Source of the DNA: Euwallacea fornicatus
Lineage: Eukaryota > Arthropoda > Insecta > Coleoptera > Curculionidae
DNA: 64,000 nt
Direction of reading: 5' to 3'
NCBI RefSeq assembly: GCF_040115645.1
Contig: NC_089551.1
Span: 1,674,001 to 1,738,000, forward strand
The notes beneath the pieces are model-generated. The model was not told the DNA's origin and made no database searches. It saw only the letters and a list, made by a program, of their open reading frames with translations. Below are positions 60,414 to 64,000 of the stretch, in pieces. The position numbers were made by a program, and so were the translations under genes. The number at the start of each line of letters is the position of its first letter. Within the stretch, counting starts at the first letter, position 1.

Positions 60414-60876
60414 CAGGGTGTTATTTAAGTGCCTGGCCAAGCCTCGCAGGGCTGATTATTCGCGAGATTTTAAGACGAAAAGGCTACATAAACACGGGGT
60501 CTGGTAATGCTTCGTCTTCAAGACGCAGCTCGCCAGACATTTAAAAAAAAATCATTTTTTCGTAAAAATCTTAACAATCCTGGAGGCGATTTGGTCGAAA
60601 GGTGGCAGTGTTGCCCGTGGCCGTTATCGCTATTTAGACGCCACTGACTTCTCAAACCATCTTATTTTCTTTCGCACCAAGCGCGGTCGTGGCCTCCCTG
60701 ACCGCCGGATCTAAATCCGTTAGGTTTTTTCCTTCGTTCAATACGTAACGATCTATGAAGAAAGCGACACCTTCCATCGTGAAAACGAAGCGTCGCCGTG
60801 ATTACGCTTGTACAAACTTGGAACCACTCGAAGAATCGCCCCTCGAAGTTGCGCCGCCTACTCAAATAACACCCTG
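60414..60876. mobile_element. Third adjacent TIR element, diverged
   Basis: Begins CAGGGTGTTATTTAAG and ends CTCAAATAACACCCTG, an inverted match at the tips. It starts 5 bases after the end of the previous element. Inner arm similarity is weak. No coding capacity. Confidence 0.55.
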
Positions 60877-63800
60877 TATAGAAAGGGAGCCTGCAGTATT
60901 GGATAACGATGGAAGTTTCGAGTGTAAACTCTGGAGTACTCTGTTCGGGAGTTTGCAAGGTCCCTGTTCACTTTATCGTCCCGTGCAATTAAATCGTTAT
61001 CGTTAAAACTGCATTAGCTATCTCCAAAAAAAAGTCGAGTTGTTTAAGATCTCCGCTCGGGAAAGTTCTCTTTCCTTCGGAATTTAACGATACATTAAAC
61101 GCCACGATAGGCCTAATCTGTTCCATCATAAATCACCGGCACAGAATAATGGCCCCCTTTCTCAACTTCTTCCTTACCAATGCGTTTTACGTAACAATAA
61201 GTTGGAGAAACGCTAAGAAAAGTCGTCTTTTCCGTGTTTATTATGGGACCGAAGTTATAAAATATTCGGTGGGTGTTCAATTTCGAGTGATGAACGTTCG
61301 ATAAATTGAATAAAGCCAGAGATTTGCCATCTTCTCGGCCAAACTTGGATCGAACACGGAGAATAGTTTGGGCAGTAATTGATGATGGGAGCCTCCAAGC
61401 TTTATCCTTTCCCTTTTGGCCCGTTCCACTTGATGCAAATGGATCGTGAAAGTTCCAGGAGACATACGCCTTTTTGCGACTAAAATGCTTTAATCAGTTT
61501 AAGGATAAAAAGATATTTGTTAAAATTTCATTAGCCACAACGTCGGAGAGTTCCTAATTTGTTCAGGCTGCCACGAAGTCGTCCTCCATTGATTCGCTAA
61601 GCCCCCCGACAAAGTAGGAATGGCAAATATTTACCTGATTGTTAATAATGTCAACAGTTTCACCCTTTGATTTTGGCTTTGATTTGGAACTCATACGGCA
61701 AATATTGATTAGGTCATCCCTAATATAGAGTGGATTTTGCCGTGCTTCGGGGGAGGAATGCGAGCCGCCGGGGCTGCCCCATGCGGATTTTTTTTCGACT
61801 AAAAATTTCAGACATGTTTCCGGTCGTGGTAGATAATTCCAAAACGAGTGAATCACAAAACATAAATTTCGGTAATCAAAAGAACTAGTCGAAATTCGAG
61901 GTACATTTCCCAGTCGGTTGCTCCGCATACGAAATGAACCTTCGTCGAATTTCAATTACTTCAAATGGCTGATCCCGGAACCGGTTTCAGGTCTGATAAG
62001 TTCCTTTTTTTGTCCGGAAAACTGGTGAAAAATTAGCCATCGACAGGGAAAACCATTGTGATTTCTGTACACTGTATATGGCATCAATCTTGTTAATGAT
62101 CTGTCGATAGACGGTTTAGATTTTTTTTTTTTTTTTTTAATTTTTTTTTTTTTGGGAAAATCGGTGGCATCATCAATTTAAGTTTGCGGAACAAACATTT
62201 AAACGCCAGAAATGTTGAGAATAAAAGAATTTCCTCTCGCAAATTTTCTTCGGCCATTAGTTCGCCTGCAGGAACTACAATTTCCTCGCAATGACTCTCA
62301 TTCGCCGCGAAAATAATTTCCTCATTCGTTAATAATTGAAATCAAAAGGGGGCTAATTCTTTTAAAAGCTTTCGCTCCCCGGCTGCCGAATCGGGGCTAA
62401 TAATTGGCCGAGGACCGAATTGTCTTGCAGGGAAATTAAAGGCGAAGCTGCAATTTAAAAACTAGTTTCCCGAAAAACTCCCCGAAACCCCTGCGTTTCC
62501 CGGGTCCATTGTGTTCTGGAACGTCCAATCTAGGACCATTTTCCCCAGAAAACCCAACTGGAGAATTTATTTTATGACGCAATTGAATTTACAACGGCAC
62601 GGACTCTTGCCCTGGGCGACGCGGAGATATGCAAAAAATCATCCGAACGGAAAAGAGACAAAGTCCATTGATAGATATCCATGAAATTGATTCATAAATA
62701 ATATTCTCCCGTGAAATAAATTTCCCCTTTAATATTGTCGTTATTTTTCCGCATTTCAATGCAATGGAAGGCAAAAAGCCCTTTAATGTCCCTTCAATAA
62801 AATAACTGAACCCCTTTGAATCTGGGATCAATACGTCTTTTCCATCCCAATAAGCTCGTCTGACATCGCAATGTTTTGCATTAGTTTTACGTCGTTCTCC
62901 ATGAATTTTAAGTGCAGATTTGCATATCCTGTCGTCATAATAATAGCCATCCTAAAACCAATATTTATACCTGTCCGAAATGGGAAATGTTCACAGATGC
63001 ATATGCGTGACGTATATTTATGTATGCAGCCGGTTTTGCCGATTCTCGTGCCAACGAATAAAAGGGCGTAACGCCAATTAAGGGTTTTGCAACAACGTCA
63101 TAAACTCTAAAACCCTAAAAGGGGTCAAGGATTCTTCGGGATATATCGGAAATTCGAAACGCCGCCTCTAAAGAACCTCGCTGGCTTAAGGTCTTTTAGG
63201 ATCCCTCTACTTGGTCCATCGCCCGAAGTCCTAGCTCGGATATTAACCCCCTTTTAGACGCAGCGGCCCTTTGAGTCCTTTTTCTATGATCCTCCTTTAA
63301 ATTGTGGGCTACTCGGTAATTTCATACGGGAGTTTATGATGTTCGACGATGAGAACGGAGGGAGGATTATTGCTGGATGTATATGAGTTCCTTCCGAGGG
63401 AACCAGGTCGTGGTCGGTTCGATTAAAATTTAATTGGTAAGTTGAAAAGAGTGACGCGACAAGGGTCCTTCGCAATTTGAGCGGTCCGCAATGGGGCGAA
63501 ATATGCCACACAAACGGCCACGTGAGGAGAGGGTGGGGACTGACGTATTCCACATAGAGCAATCACCAACACGGAAGATGAAATTTTACAAAAAGAGGCG
63601 GGTGGGTACGGTGATCGAACACCGACCTCGGCTCAACCCTTCGGGAGAATGACATCGTCCCTCGGCGATTGGGAAAAGGGGCTGCCGAGGGTGTGGCGCA
63701 ATTTAACTATTCACCTCTCGTATGCTTCGTGTTACCGTTTATTTTCGTTTTCTACCCTTTTTTTATACTCTGAAGACGGTGGAACGGAAGGATGGACGGC

Positions 63801-64000
63801 GCCAGCAACCCCTCTCCCAAAAATAAGTCGCCGGCCATTGCCCATCGTGGCCCCATCGTGGAAAATCCAAAGCCGGACCGAAACCTTATGATTAGCCAAC
63901 GAATCTCTGCGGTCCCGTCGAATTCTTCTAGGAAACCAATTTTTGGTACATCTAGCTCTTCTCCAAAGACATCAGCACTGTCCGTGGTTGCATGCGCTGA
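60877..64000. other. Mostly non-coding right edge
   Basis: Apart from the candidate first exon at 61635-61694, no gene is supported. Poly-T runs lie at about 62121-62152. A tRNA-like arm near 63610-63640 was rejected. Confidence 0.35.
61635..61694 (-). CDS. Candidate first coding exon, gene unknown (minus strand)
   Basis: ATG followed by 20 codons, MSSKSKPKSKGETVDIINNQ, running into a donor CAG|GTAAATATT in phase 0. The Lys-rich start and clean junction look like a true short first exon. In phase it could continue at 46231-46320, which would imply an intron of about 15 kb. The neighbouring minus-strand open frame extends on both sides but without family similarity. Confidence 0.35.

Noticed and set aside
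63600..63665. tRNA-like T-arm (CGGTGTTCGATCACCG on the minus strand)
   Set aside because: The loop has six bases, and no anticodon arm, D-arm or A box could be fitted.
1..64000. CRISPR arrays, bacterial operons, rRNA genes
   Set aside because: Intron-bearing genes and the general make-up are eukaryotic. No such structures were seen.

Overview
This is a eukaryotic nuclear window, almost certainly from an insect, and a beetle-like holometabolan is my best guess. The reasons are short GT-AG introns, an AT-rich background, insect-type gene families, and a heavy load of Tc1/mariner-type elements whose ends read CAGGGTGT. No species can be assigned from the sequence alone.

Six genes can be read with good support. 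(1) A Dbl-family RhoGEF with DH and PH domains lies on + (7206-10548, possibly to 11115). (2) It converges tail to tail with a PKA-C3/PRKX-type protein kinase on - (11508-27850). The kinase's first intron is 12.8 kb and full of transposon debris. (3) An RPUSD2-type pseudouridine synthase lies on - (30597-33414, with a probable first exon at 34633-34806). It carries two homologous 88-nt alternatives of one exon, which look mutually exclusive. (4, 5) Two tandem TMEM272-like four-pass membrane proteins lie on + (37043-38026 and 38804-39494) with the same intron positions and phases. (6) A secreted alpha-L-fucosidase lies on + (42565-44442) behind a cluster of GATA motifs. These look like unrelated neighbours, not a pathway.

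The rest is intergenic or intronic. It holds transposase relics (16-237, 13366-13650, 25863-26677, 51894-52080, 54215-54330), small inverted-repeat elements (2746-3270, 18502-19752, 20647-21260, and a row of three at 58834-60876), a diverged satellite of about 145 bp (16090-17625), and a 25-bp minisatellite (15596-15815). Region 44.5-64 kb has no complete gene. It does contain short exon-like segments with good splice sites on both strands, which may belong to genes with very long introns. The most interesting single signal is the duplicated exon in the pseudouridine synthase. The most unusual DNA structure is the 1.25-kb long-armed inverted repeat at 18.5-19.75 kb.
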